A DNA stretch of 64,000 bases. Origin: Progne subis subis. Taxonomy: Eukaryota > Chordata > Aves > Passeriformes > Hirundinidae. Shown in pieces: positions 47,683-59,774 of this stretch. The stretch's first letter is position 1. Each line of letters begins with the position of its first letter. Below the pieces are notes generated by a model. The model was not told the origin of the DNA. It did not search any database and saw nothing but the letters and a program-made list of their open reading frames with translations. The position numbers and the translations under genes are program-made. The stretch is taken from NCBI GenBank assembly GCA_022316685.1, contig JAKJHU010000030.1:11160360-11224359 (forward strand), in the 5' to 3' direction.

Positions 47683-49048
47683 AGAGAGAGAGAAGATAAG
47701 ATAATGTGGCCCCCAAAGGAGGCTAAGCATATAAGAATTAAAGGATTAGCTAAGAAGAACTTTCTGCAGATTTATTCAGATTTTAGAAAATATAGTACAT
47801 GTGCCTAAACATTGCCAGGAATCTGCATTTTCACATGAATCCAGTAAAAGACCACAATAAAATAATCTTCAAAGGAAATGCTTCATATATACAAAAAGCA
47901 ATCCTCTTATGCAAGTTCCATGATAGAGATCTTTATCCACTCTGCAGGAACTAAGCAGAGCAACTACAATTATTTAAAGTACAGAGGAAATTAGAAGATT
48001 AACATCATGAGGTGTGGGGAATGAAACAACCTTTGGGTGGTATCACCATGATGAAAAGAAGCAGGCGATAAGGAGAGAAATGCACATTTCTCTTACATCA
48101 AATTTCACAAATTGTCACTAGCAAAAAAGTTAACTGTTCAACAAATGTTTACAAAACTGTAATTTTTATTGAGTTCAGTGGCCTGGAAATTTTGGCTAAA
48201 TCTGTGATTTTTTCAGGATAAAAAGTACAAAGTCAAGGAACACCTTATAAAAGTAGACGAAGTTCATTTTTTACCCCTACCGCTAATTTAAACCTTGTCT
48301 AGCTCCATATGACTACATGATACAAGAGAGCAAGTAACCTGTAGTAAAAGTTTTCATCTGAAACTGTTTTAACTTTAGGAGACACTATATGATTCTTTAT
48401 GTATACTTAATCCCAATGCAGTAATAACATTAATAATATCCATGTTAAGGTTTCATTCTTTAATGTAATGCATAAACAGTAAAAAAAATTAACCTTTAAA
48501 AAGTCAAAGAAAATTACACCCACCTTATGAATGAGGAAACTGATTTTCAAAGAGTTCTCAAACTCAAATATATCATGTTTTAGCATGGATAAGACCCATA
48601 CTAATTAACTGAAGGAGACATAATTTTCTTTCTTCTGACTCCTTTGAGATTATGTATTTATATACAGCTCATGGTATTAACAGTGATAATTAATGAAGAC
48701 AAAAAAGAAGCAGTGGGAAACAGAATGGAAAAGTGTATTAAATATACAGTCTCTTAATTTACATATTTAGTTGGTTTAAGTTACTTTTCTAACCACTGCT
48801 TTCTACTGACCTGTTAACATAAGACCTACAATCAGGTGGGCTGCATGGGAGATGATTTTGTTAATGGACTAAAGGGGAAACAGGTGAGATGGAGTTAGCT
48901 GATGGAAGCTCTAAATGCCACTTTACAATTAAGACATGACTTTAAAGATTTTAGCTAAGAGTTGGAAGCAATTTATATTGATCAAGATGTAAGTTAGATT
49001 AGTAAATGGTAGGTTAATGATTATTAGATGCCCAAGCTAGAGCTAACT
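43091..49048. other. Unannotated sequence, about 6 kb
   Basis: No gene, RNA or classifiable mobile element was recognised. It contains T- and A-runs (near 44949-44970 and 46090-46104), a short duplication around TTAATACTGAT (46290-46325) and the A42/(GA)n tract at 47638-47694. Reading frames are short and featureless. Confidence 0.5.
47638..47694 (+). repeat. A42 followed by (GA)n
   Basis: An A42 homopolymer (47638-47679) runs directly into about seven GA dinucleotides. Frames crossing it encode poly-Lys/Glu-Arg or poly-Phe and are not genes. Confidence 0.95.
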
Positions 49049-49518
49049 GTTATGTTATGAGCTTGTTTATAGAAAAAGTGGAGTAAGTGAACCGTCATAA
49101 GAACAGATTGAAACCACTAAGAACAATGGCCAGCACCTGGACTTGGTATCAATCAATCACGAAGCAGGGGACCTTGGACAGTGCCAGAGGGTCACAGAGA
49201 CCTGATGAAGACTCTCCTGACTTCATCCTTTGAGACTACTGACCCAATTCGAGACCACCGACCCAATTCAAGAGAAGAACTGCACACACGTGAAGGACTG
49301 ATAGCCTCATTTTAATACAGAGCAGGGATGGGAGGTGCTGGGGTTATGCATATGTATTGTATGTAAGATCTTGGAGAATAAATAGAGAGCAAAGAGCCTT
49401 GTTCGGGGCGGCCACGCCTTTCGGAGATGACTCCCGTGCTGCCCGCCGGTGAATAAACATACCACTTTCTAACTTTAATTAGTTAGAGGGTCTTTGTCCG
49501 TGATTATGTCGGTTTTCA
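49049..49518 (+). mobile_element. Solo LTR of another ERV family, plus strand, borders uncertain
   Basis: An LTR-like segment. The proposed start is TGTTATGTTATGAGC, with a TATA-like GAATAAATAG (49374-49385), a CpG-rich R region (49400-49450), a polyadenylation signal AATAAA (49452-49457) and a U5 ending near TCGGTTTTCA (49518) or ACTCACA (49528). Similar-looking sequence upstream (from about 48930) may belong to it. No target duplication was found. A tandem GACCCAATTC pair (about 49241 and 49261) lies in U3. Confidence 0.6.
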
Positions 49519-50657
49519 ATGACTCACAATGACTGGAGAAATCGTCTGGGTGTTGAGACCTCTCATTGCAAGCTACACAGCCATAACTTCCACTAGAGTT
49601 TCCTTGACTGTGATACATCTCATTCCTTACCTGTACCACTAACAGACTATAAAATCTTTAGATTTTAGAATTTGAATATCATCCAAGAAAAAAATCAAGG
49701 CTGAGATGTGTGAAAATTGAAGTTTTTTTGAGAGCAATACATTTAATGGAATGCATCTCTCAACATGCAATAAGAAGAAAACTATACAGAGGTTTTTGGG
49801 AATTTTTTGTGGCTACACAGAACTATCTATTCATGTCTTCCTTCTTCTTAGGGGAAAATGGCTAAATTATCTTGTTGTTGTTATCATCATTATTATTATA
49901 TTTCTTGTTCAAAGTGGAATACAAACTGGAAGGAGCTACAGAGCCAGAATTCTCTGACTGCTTTCCTCATGACCAGGTTGGATAAGAGCCATGTCTCTTC
50001 CTCCGTCTGCTCAAATTGGCACCACAATTACATGGTTGTTCTGTCTGGAGAAACCAGCAGTAAAGTCAAGTAGTGAGATTGTCCTCACAGGCTGACTGTG
50101 GTAGTGAGTTTCTGCTGGCAAGCCCAAGGAAACCCCTGAAAGCTTACATAGGCAGGCAGAAAGCCGGGTGTCAGGCAGGTGTGATTAACCTTCGAACATA
50201 AAAAATAAACATATGTCTAGTAGAAGCTTTACAAATATTCAGCATTCCACAATCTCTTCACTCTCTGGTTATAAGAAATTTTCAACAGAATTTTTTAAGC
50301 TTAGAGTCTGTTTTTACAAGGGATTCTGTAATCAACTCCTTGTCTATTCACATTTGTATGTAAAGGCATACAAACTCACAGAGGGAAGCATGACAAAGAA
50401 TTTTGACTCAAGCAGAAAAAAGTCTGCAGATGAGAGATTTTCATTTTCTATTTAGACATACTTCTGAGAGAGCAGAGCAAACAGAAATTAGATATTAATT
50501 CTCTTATGGTAATAAAATTGCAAAACTGTCCATCTGCAATCACTGATCTGTGAGTCATGAACAACCAACCAAAAAGGTGTAGCTTGCATGCAGATTAAGG
50601 TATTTAGGCAACTGCGTGTACACATACAGTTTTTTTCAGGTTTCTAATCAATGAACA

Positions 50658-50741
50658 GAGAAAAAGAAAGTAAAGAAAAAGAAAATTAAAAAAAAAAAAT
50701 CACCAAAAAGAAAACCAAACCACCAAACAAAAAACCCACAA
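50658..50741. repeat. A-rich low-complexity tract
   Basis: AAAG and CAAA-type units with a run of 12 A. It is the reverse-strand counterpart of the T/G tracts elsewhere in the window. Confidence 0.85.
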
Positions 50742-52031
50742 ACTTTTATGTTAGTAAAACTGGAATAGTTTTTCCAACCGCATACGTTTTCCAGGTCCTA
50801 GTTCAGTATCCATAGTGACACTGTTGAAGCCCATTTTATCACGTCCTTTTTTGTATTTCCCACAGAACACAAAATAATGTAGTCTTGTATTTCTCTTCCA
50901 GCCCATTTAATTTCTTAGACAGCATGCAAGAACAATGGTGTTGCTATGAATTCATATCACTGCAAGGGAATGTTTAAAATGCAAAATGAATGAGCCAAGT
51001 TTTCCCCTAAAGAAAGAAAACATTTGTATTCAAAGTTTCTGATTACGATTCACTTTATTTGATTAAACTTTGCTTGTTTTGGGTTGTGTATTTGTTGGGT
51101 TTTTTACAGAAGATTTGAATTCTATGCCAAGTCTAGACTGATAATGACCTTTCAATTTTTCTGCTACTAAAAAAAGGGGGTTGGTGTCCAATTATCATAA
51201 ATTACAGTGATAGTTTTCATTGATTGCCAAATCATTAAGAAACCTTCAATAATTAATCATCACATTAGCCTTGTGATAGAGGGATAAAAATGCAATACAG
51301 TTTTCCAGAATCCAAGAAATTAATGTTCAGAAAAGGTGTAAATAACCTATAGGCGTTCTACTAACTGTCTCTTATTCTCTATGGAAAATTTCACATTGAT
51401 ACTAATTTTGGCATGCTTACGTACTGCTCTATTTCCTTTTTCAAAAACAAACCAATCAGCCACAGTGACAGTTCACTGTCATAGCAAGGCAAGACAAAAT
51501 CCCAGAATTCAACTCCTAAGGTTTTGCTGACTTTTTGAGTGTTAAAAAGATGTCCCTCTGATAATCAGCATATAAGGAATAACGAAGAATACTAAGAGAA
51601 TACTAAGTCATAGTGATTCCCAGCCCAGACACTTTGAGTAGGATTTAGAATGACAATTTAATTGTATTTCTTTGAGCATCCGATTTCTAGTTGGGACTGT
51701 GAAGTCAGCATCAGAGACAAGATGAGAACTTCCTGATTTCAGAGTATTTTCTCCCCTCTCAGATTTGCTAAATAATCAAGACAGTTTTTCCTATGACATA
51801 CCACTCCTTCATAAAGGCTTCTCTAACCTTGCTTTCATTATGACCCAAAGTTCCTTGCACCTTTGTAATAAACATCAGAAATTTGACTTTAACAAAAGTC
51901 AACACTAGATTATCTTCTAGAAAGTACTCACAGAGAAAGTGAGAGCAAAAAAGTGAACAAGTCCTTCATCTTTATAAAATATATACCAAATGAACTGTAA
52001 GCAAAAGCTGTTGCACCATTTTGGAATTGTG

Positions 52032-52032
<1 letters not shown>

Positions 52033-52082
<50 letters not shown>
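52033..52082. repeat. T50 homopolymer
   Basis: An uninterrupted run of 50 T, with no mobile-element body recognised on either side. Confidence 0.95.
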
Positions 52083-52085
<3 letters not shown>

Positions 52086-54374
52086 CTTCTGTGCTTGCCT
52101 TACTTGGTTTTGAGGAATAGGATGCACAGACCTCTCTCATCTGAAAGAGTTGTCTTAAATCATTCCTTTACAGGCTTTAGAGTGCTAATAAACTATTTTT
52201 TGTATTCATCTGAATAAGAACTAGCTGTAGGGGCTGGTGAAACAAGAACCATATTTTTTCCAGAGCTGACTGGTTCTGCAGCTCATGGGAATGATAAATT
52301 CCAACAGACCCGGGGTTCTCTCAAAGCCTTTCTCTGTCCCATACTACCTACAGCACTGTGGTCACTGTAGTGCTGATTTGGGAAAGTTACTAATTCATCT
52401 CAGGCTATACTCTTTTCCAGTGACTAGCACTTCATTAGAGTAAAAAGCTTCATTATGAAAGGAAATATTCACTGCGAATTCAGCTTATGAATGGAAAAGC
52501 ACCAAGTTTTCTACCAGCTTTCATGTCATATTTCTCAGGAGTAATAAAGACAAAAGCATAACACTACATTTTTCTGATCCATCTGAACCATCATGGTGAC
52601 AGTGAAGTGCTAAGAGGTGCGAGAGTCGAATCCTGACAGGGTCCAGTTTATGTTACTAACTTTCACTTAATTAAAAAAATATTCTGATTGTAAATATTTG
52701 ACTTTAGAGCTCTAGAAATGCCTTCCTCTAAATATATCTTCCTACTTTGACCTCAAGCAACTACATAAAATTCCACATCTTTAGACCATAGTTTTCAGCC
52801 ATTGATACAATCAAAAATTAGGGAAAAAAAACCTTTTCTTTTTCTTTTTTCAGGGCCATAGGTTAGACTCCAGATATAAAATTTTGTTAGTGATTTTCTC
52901 CAATGAGTAAACTAAACATTAAGCTGCTAACAATCATGGAAATTGCAACACCACAGGAATTTTTTTAACAAAGCTCTGAGTATCCTTAAAAAAAAAAAAT
53001 TAAGCAGAAGGTGGAATTAACTTTAACAGCTTGGCTACAGTAAGAATAGCACACATTTTTAACTGTAAGGAAAATTCATCATGTGAACACTCTACTACTA
53101 CTACTGAGAAAACTTGAAGATTGTCCATTTCTGTTTTATCAAATCAAGATGTGTCAAAATACAAAATATGTCTGCATGGAACCAGAAGCAGTCATAAAAA
53201 GTTTAGAGAGCTCACTGTAAGAGAAATTGATGTGGTTCAACACCTCGCATTATTCAAGTCAATCCAGTTAATGTAATGGTTCCTTCATATCTTAAGGGAT
53301 TCTACGTATCCATGAAAAATTCTAGTTGAACATAATAAGGCTGTTTAAGAAATATTGCAAATTTAATGAGCTCTTAATAATTCATTTACTTGAAGGCTGG
53401 GGAAAAAAAAAAAAAGGCAGAAAAAATTATTATGCAATAGTGTCATGAATGTTTATAGTATAAATCAAGGACATTCAAATAGCAGATCTGTACATTAGAT
53501 CTGGACCGCAAGTAAATTTTCTCTGCCTTTACTACATTTTGCAATATGTGATGATCCTTGAATCCTTAAGAGAGATTTTTATTTCTTGTGACATTCCATG
53601 GCTTAGACACCAGGCACCATACAGTGTAATTTCTGAGCCATGAGGGAAACGTAAGGCCCTTGCTGATTTGACAAAGCTGAGGATGTATTTGCTTTACACT
53701 GGGCATTGCTATGGACTTTGGACTTGCCACACATTGAGGTTGATCACCATCTCAGGAATGGCCACATTTCAGCAAGAGTGTGAAGGACACAAGGTGCCAA
53801 CTATCAGTGCTGATGTGCTGCTTAAATGATTTAAAATGTTTATTATAGGTAGTAATTGAGTTCTACATGCAAGTATTGAGCTACATCTTATCTACACTTG
53901 GTAATATCCTACATTATGAGAAGAAATTCTTCATTATGGAGAGAAACGTAGATAGTTAATGCATGTTGATTTTAGATGAGATAAATCACATCTTCAGAGT
54001 GGGATGTATGATGTCTGTCTAAACAAGGAGGCTAGGTAACAACCCTAAGTACAGATATATCTATCTCTATGTGTAAGTCCCACAAAGGTAAAACAGAATT
54101 TGTTTGGCAATTCAATGAATAGAATAAATTTTTTAAATATAATTTTCTGTTTATTTTAAAACATCTTCCACTATGAGGAATGAATATTCCTATAAGTTTT
54201 CAAAATACAAAATAATCTTGATTTATGATAGTTATGCTATACTAATGGTTTTGTTTTCAGTTTGGATTCCTCTCTTTGGTGATATTCACATGTAATCTGA
54301 CAAGTGACAGATTTATAGAGAAGAGAGTTTGCAGTGAAAGAGAGAAATAAAGACCTATTTTTACTGAAACTGTT

Positions 54375-54380
54375 GATGTA
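54375..54380 (+). repeat. Left target-site duplication of the 54381 LTR
   Basis: GATGTA, repeated at 55008-55013. Confidence 0.7.
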
Positions 54381-55007
54381 TGTGTGTTGTGTTCTGTTTA
54401 AAGAGTTCATTCCAGTTTCCCCTATGTTTTATATGTTAATGGTTTACCCCAGATTTTGTATACTCCTCTTTCCCTATCCATCACCTAAACCCTGCCCATC
54501 CTTCCTGTCAGTCATTGTAAACCCTATCCTTCTTATCTGGAAAGTTCTGTGTTTGTCATGTATCCTTCAAAGCCCCATTGGACTTTGTAATACAATCCCT
54601 CCCACACAGTAATCCTACTGGTTCCCCTGTTGTACTCTCCTCCCCTTTATTCCTCCCCAGTTGTATCCCATTGGTTAATTGCTTGCATCCACCCCTACCA
54701 CACCCCTCCCCCCCCCCACCCCTGCCCTGCCCCATATAAAACCCCTTGCACATTAGTGCTCCCTGCCTTTTTCCTTTGTGGACCCCTTCACAAATAAAGC
54801 TGTGAATTTACCCAAGAGAAGAAGGTCTCCTCAATCCTTTGTTGTGGTCCTCGTAAAAGCCAAAGGCTGCATGAGTGTGCCTCCGCACCTACGGGTTCTG
54901 TGCATCCTAAGGTTTTGCCGCGGGAGCACGGTTTCCCACACTCTTGTGGCAGCTCCGGGCTGCAGAGCTAGCCCCAATACCCCGTACAGAGCCAAGGCGC
55001 TGCCACA
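54381..55007 (+). mobile_element. Solo LTR, family C, plus strand
   Basis: A complete LTR of about 627 bp from TGTGTGTTGTG to GCTGCCACA, flanked by GATGTA. U3 is C/T-rich with a C-run (about 54706-54717). The TATA box is TATAAAA (54735-54741) and the polyadenylation signal AATAAA (54793-54798). U5 is CpG-rich. It is related to the LTR at 39681, and its middle part is nearly repeated in the minus-strand fragment at 56966-57164. The frames 54334-54612, 54778-55122 and 54831-55067 are chance readings. Confidence 0.87.
54735..54741 (+). promoter_or_regulatory. TATA box of LTR 54381
   Basis: TATAAAA about 55 bp upstream of the AATAAA signal. This is the clearest TATA box of the LTR set. Confidence 0.7.
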
Positions 55008-55013
55008 GATGTA
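55008..55013 (+). repeat. Right target-site duplication of the 54381 LTR
   Basis: GATGTA, matching 54375-54380. The match continues by chance or by ancestry into TGTGTGT. Confidence 0.7.
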
Positions 55014-56965
55014 TGTGTGTCTTTGTGTAAAAAGCCACAAAGTAACACACCCTGAATTTTTTTGCACATTGCTACAAATATGCCTAGTTCAAAGACAATT
55101 CAGATGCACTTTACTGTTGTAGAATTAGGGCTTTAATAATGTTTTTAAAGAAAATAATGTATATTAAATATCTTAAAATAGAAAATCTAAAGTAAAAACA
55201 GAAACAGAAGTAAAATATGAAATTCCGATTGCATTCTCAGAAATACTGGTTATTTTCTCCAATTCATACAAAACCGAAAAGATAAAAAGGATGTCCTGAT
55301 ACATTGCCAAATTACAATAATTACTTATAATGAACCATTAGCACAGTCACTCAGATTTATTAAAAAGAGAAATAGTTTTCATTCAAACACTTTTGTCTAA
55401 TCCTTATAGGGAAGTATTTGCCAATGACCAACTTAGGAAGTGTGTCAAAATAGAAGTGAGTGACTTTATTATCTAGATAAGAGGGATTTACTATCTGTTA
55501 ATGACTTTTTTCTTCAGAACTTTCATAATTTCACTGAGTTCTTTGTATTAGTTCAGTGTCTAGAGGTTGCTGAAGAAAACAAAACACCAATATTTAGGTA
55601 ATAGTATGACTACACAGTTGATGGAGGAACACAACTAACACCCCTGTTTGATGTCAGCCACATGGAACATCTGCAAGGCCTTGCAGTGTGCCTGGGAAAA
55701 GGTTTGGCTGGATCAACACAGTACTTAGGCTACAAGAAGCCTCTCCTTGCACATATACAAGAGGTAGCGCCCGTCCTAGCTACCTGTCTGGAAATCTATC
55801 CAAGGCCAACACCACAGGGTCTCATCAATAAAACGCTGACTTTGAAAGTGGATGCTGCCTTGGGGCTTGTTCAAAAGGCAGACTCAGCCTTTCAGCTTGC
55901 GAACCCCAGGTACTGTAAAGTGAGACCTTACAAATGCAAGTATGAAGTGTTTAATGCAGTCTTCAGGTTAACATTGCATATACTGTAGCTTACAAGAAAA
56001 AGCCCGAGAAGAGTTTGGGAGAAAGAATATTGCTTCTTCTTCTAAATTGATGAAAAAACATGGTCTGGAGAGAAAACATAACTTACCTAAGGTCACACAG
56101 GAAGCCTGTGACAGAGTCGAAAATTGAAATCAAATTTCCTGACCTTGAATCCATTGCCTCAGCCATAAGAGGATCTTTCCTCTCTTATTGATTTAATTTA
56201 TTGATTTATCTTTTTTTATTCTGAGTAGCTGGTTGACTACAAAACAAAATGGTCCACGAGATTATTGCAAATACCTTTACATTTTGATGCTATTTTCATT
56301 ACTTATATGTATTCTGAAGATACTTCAAATTGGGCATCTATTATATATAATCATTGAATAGGTACATTGATTATTTTTAAAGATGTCATAATTAATTTTC
56401 TCCCTTAATTTCCATACAACAGATCAATTTTCAAGAGAACATATCATTATTTTACACAGAAATTAACCTTGGGCACTTCAAATAGTGTCTATGCATATGT
56501 ACTTCATTATCTATAATTTACATGCTATGTCAATCACTGCTAATTCCTCAGAGAACATAATCACACAGTGAACAAGAAGCATTTTGGTGTCTCTTACAGA
56601 ATAATTTTAAGAATAAAGAAGGAAATGGCACACAATCCCAAATGCTTCTTTTCCTTCTACTGCTCAAGATGAAGCTACAATCCCCATTTCCACTAGACCT
56701 AGAGTGGTACTTTAAGGCAGAATTAAAAGCATGTCAGAATTATTCACAGAGTTATCACATGCCTCACACAGGGAAATTAGTATAAAGCCATTAAGAAAGA
56801 TGAAAAACCAGGTCAATAAAGGCCCGAGTCTGCAATTTCTGCTTTTAGTTGTCTAAAAATGACAGGCACTGACTCAAAATAAGTGAAAATTACTTTTATG
56901 AACCAGGTACTTCAGTCCTAAGAAATGTCAATATCTATTAAGTGTTATATCTCAGTGAAGAGATG
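55014..56965. other. Unannotated sequence
   Basis: No mobile element was recognised. A 108-codon plus-strand frame (55662-55988) lies in a GC-richer patch. It contains LGLVQKADSAFQLANPRYCK but no domain I recognise, and neither a splice context nor a neighbouring gene supports it. Confidence 0.45.
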
Positions 56966-57164
56966 AAGCTTCTTCTCTTGGGTAAATCCACAGCTTTATT
57001 TGTGAAGGGGTCCACAAGGGAAAAAGGCAGGGAGCACGAATGTGCAAGGGGTTTTGTATAGAGGGGCGGTGGTAGGGGTGATGCAAACAATTAGCCAATG
57101 GGATACAACTGAGGAGGAGTAAAGGGGAGGAGAGTACAACAGGGGAACCAGCAGGATTACTGTA
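56966..57164 (-). mobile_element. Internal LTR fragment, family C, minus strand
   Basis: The reverse complement closely matches 54598-54832, from 'acagtaatcctgctggttcc' through the TATA region and AATAAA (plus-strand TTTATT, about 56996-57001) into early U5. Both LTR ends are missing. The TATA is altered, reading TATACAAAA on the minus strand. Confidence 0.85.
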
Positions 57165-58011
57165 TTCCTATGATGAAATACGAAGATTCCTAAACATGAA
57201 CAAAATGAGAAACTGGCTTATATTGGGAGCCAATTCCATTTCTTCTGTCTGAAGAACAACAGACATGTTTTGCTCGAGCCATTCCAGACAAGAAGCAGAA
57301 AATATGTCTGAATTATTTAGAGAGTCTTTATAATGCAGGGAAACTAAAACTATCAAATTTATTCATATATATTTAAAGAAAAGCATCCGAGAATTTCTAA
57401 TGTAATAAGTTCTATGATTGTATCCAATCTTGAGCTGTTATCAATTGATCTGAAAGCGGTTCTTTGTTTGTTGTCTTTCTTGGTTTAATATGTTTGTTTT
57501 CTTATGTATCATATGAGCAAGATAACCTATGGCAGAGTTGACTAATCTGGAAGACACATAAATGCGTGTTTGGTCAAAGACTGTTCTTCTGTCTAGCAGA
57601 GGTCCATTCATTGTTCACTTCACGTGATAGTTACTACATCAGTTTAATTTAAGTATTTTAAATATTCTCTTTTGGCTCTTTTAGCAAGGAACTTGTCTCC
57701 CTAAATATTTGTACAGTATGTGTGTTGTTAGCCTCATCCTCAAGATTTTTTTTAAGCATACACAAGTAACATACTCACAGGTTATTCATATTCTACAGGT
57801 TTTAGAAGGAGAAAATCTCCTTTCAACATACACAGATTTCCTGAACAGATTTTCATAGCTAATTATTAATAAGAAGTTAAGGCATGATTAACCTACCTGC
57901 CTTTGCTATTTTTGCATTCCACAAAGGAATCACAATACCTGAGACTATTGAAAGCATGAAATGAAGCTTTTGACCCTGTGAGGTTTTATCATCAAGACTG
58001 TTCAGGAATAG
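57165..58011. other. Unannotated AT-rich sequence
   Basis: No gene or repeat was recognised. Confidence 0.55.
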
Positions 58012-58394
58012 ATATCCAGGAGAAGAGAAGGCTGGCTCTAGGGAAACTTTCAATACTTAAAGGCATCTTATGAGAAAGATGACAAGGACATATTAGTAGG
58101 GCCTGTAACAATAGGACAAATGATAATTGTTGTAAACTAACACAGGATAGACTGACATTAAATGTAAGGAAGAAATCTTTTTCAGTGAGGGAGCTGAAAC
58201 ACTGTCACAGGCTGCCCAGAGAGGTGGTAGATGTCTCATCCCTGTAAACATTCAAGGTAAGGCTGGACAGGGTAACCTGATCTGGTTGAAGATGTCTCTG
58301 CTTACTGCAGCGGGGTTGGAACTAGATGATTTTAAAGATTCCTTCCAAACTTAACCATTTAATGATTCTATAATTGATTCTATGATTCTATGAT
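58012..58394 (+). mobile_element. CR1 LINE 3' end, plus strand
   Basis: About 380 bp, starting at the 'ggagaagagaaggctggctc' block of the RT C-terminus. It passes 'cacaggctgcccagagagg', 'ttggaactagatgatttt' and 'attccttccaaac', and ends in several copies of GATTCTATGATTCTATGAT (to 58394). It is older than the copy at 19545, with more substitutions. Confidence 0.93.
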
Positions 58395-58814
58395 ATGTGT
58401 CTAACTGCTATGAATTTAATAATCTAACTGAATGGATAGAATATTTCCTTGTTGCCTTGGGCATTAATAGTACTTCTTTTAATCTTTATGACCTACAGGG
58501 ATCCTGTTGTAATGCCCAGAGGAAAAAGAAAGATGGTACTCGTCTCACATAGCTTGTCTGGAACAAGACATATATTTTACCACTATCAGAAATCACACTA
58601 AGAATAAAAGGATTGGAGAAGGCCTAAAATATCTTCAGCCTTATGTAGAATAAAGAACATTCATACGGATGTACTCGATCTACTCCACAGAACAGACAAC
58701 TGCATGCATCACTACAGGAGATAAGTAATCAGGGAAAAGGACCAGCCTGGTTATACAGAGAATTTTGGCTGGATCTTGGGAGGGAAAAGAGAATTAATCA
58801 TCTCTGGAAAGAAG
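58395..58814. other. Unannotated sequence
   Basis: No gene or repeat was recognised between the CR1 3' end and the LTR. Confidence 0.5.
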
Positions 58815-58820
58815 GTCAGG
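58815..58820 (+). repeat. Left target-site duplication of the 58821 LTR
   Basis: GTCAGG, repeated exactly at 59522-59527. Confidence 0.8.
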
Positions 58821-59521
58821 TGTTGCAGTGTCCCAGGAATGCCAGTGAGATGCAGACCGCAGGCTAGCTCAGTTCTTCTCACTGCAGCTGACACGTATAA
58901 GGTCAGGGCTGCAGGACTGGGTAAGCAGCCTCCTCCCTGTGGGGCCTTGGATCCCCACACCGGCAATGGGACTTGATGGCACGTAGGTCGACAATGGCAA
59001 CCAGTAAAGGGTCGACTCTCTTGAGGAGGTAAAACTGATGGTTTATTGAGGGGGAGTCCGGCAAGGAGCTCCGCACCTTCCCACGCCCGCTCAGGAGAGC
59101 CCCGATCAGGGCTCTGACCCTAGCTTATAACCGGGGGAGGACCAAGGGGTGGCAACAACTGGTCAGCCAATGGGGGTGTCAGACGGGCGTAACGGGGGAG
59201 TCAACTTCATAACTGGGGACAAATCACAAGATGTGGGCGGGGGGTCTCCTGGGCCCCAGCCTATCACTCGATGGCCTTCCTGGAACTTTCCAGAACTCAG
59301 GGAAGGGCCCCAGAGTGACAGACAGGGCACCCAGGAGAGAAGAGAGAGGATTGACAGGGGCAGGTGAGGGAAGGGATGATTGACAGATAACAGCCAGTTA
59401 GATAACAAACAACAAGGGAGGGGAGAAACCATTGGAGAAAACCAGGGAGTACAAAGGAACAGTCCATCATAAGACTTCATACAAAACAGATTAAACATGA
59501 AACAAAATTTGCACCACCACA
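58821..59521 (-). mobile_element. Solo LTR, ERVK-like, family D, minus strand
   Basis: A complete LTR of 701 bp. On the plus strand it starts TGTTGCAGTGTCCC and ends TTGCACCACCACA, flanked by perfect GTCAGG duplications. The polyadenylation signal (plus-strand TTTATT) is at 59042-59047 and the TATA motif (TTATAA) at 59125-59130. It is the same family as 62813-63512, which lies in opposite orientation 3.3 kb away. No internal genes adjoin it. The frames 59149-59367 and 59163-59498 are chance. Confidence 0.9.
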
Positions 59522-59527
59522 GTCAGG
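59522..59527 (+). repeat. Right target-site duplication of the 58821 LTR
   Basis: GTCAGG, identical to 58815-58820. Confidence 0.8.
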
Positions 59528-59774
59528 TAAATTGGGAGGACAATGAAGATGTGGTGAGGTCACATAGGGAGAAAATTAGCACAGCCAAAGCCTAGTTAGA
59601 ACTTGATTTGGCCACTACAGTTAAAACTGAAAATTTTCCATAAATACACTAGCATCAAAAGGAGAGTCAAGGAGTGCTTTCACCATTGGTTGAATGCAGT
59701 GTAAGGGATGAGGAAAAATCAGAGATTTATTTATAATTTTAATAAAAATAATTTTATTGCCTTGGTGCTTAAGT

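Larger units (their letters stand above)
49519..54374. other. Unannotated sequence, about 4.9 kb
   Basis: No gene or classifiable mobile element was recognised. It includes an A-rich stretch (50658-50741), a T50 run (52033-52082) and short A-runs (52987-52999, 53402-53414). Segment 50100-50215, ending in AAAAAATAAAC, could be an LTR scrap but is not assigned. Confidence 0.5.

Noticed and set aside
52621..52634. B-box-like GAGTCGAATCC suggesting a tRNA gene or SINE
   Set aside because: It matches the consensus at only 9 of 11 positions. The nearest A-box candidate (TGGTGACAGTG, about 52594) lacks the conserved A, and no T stem forms cleanly.
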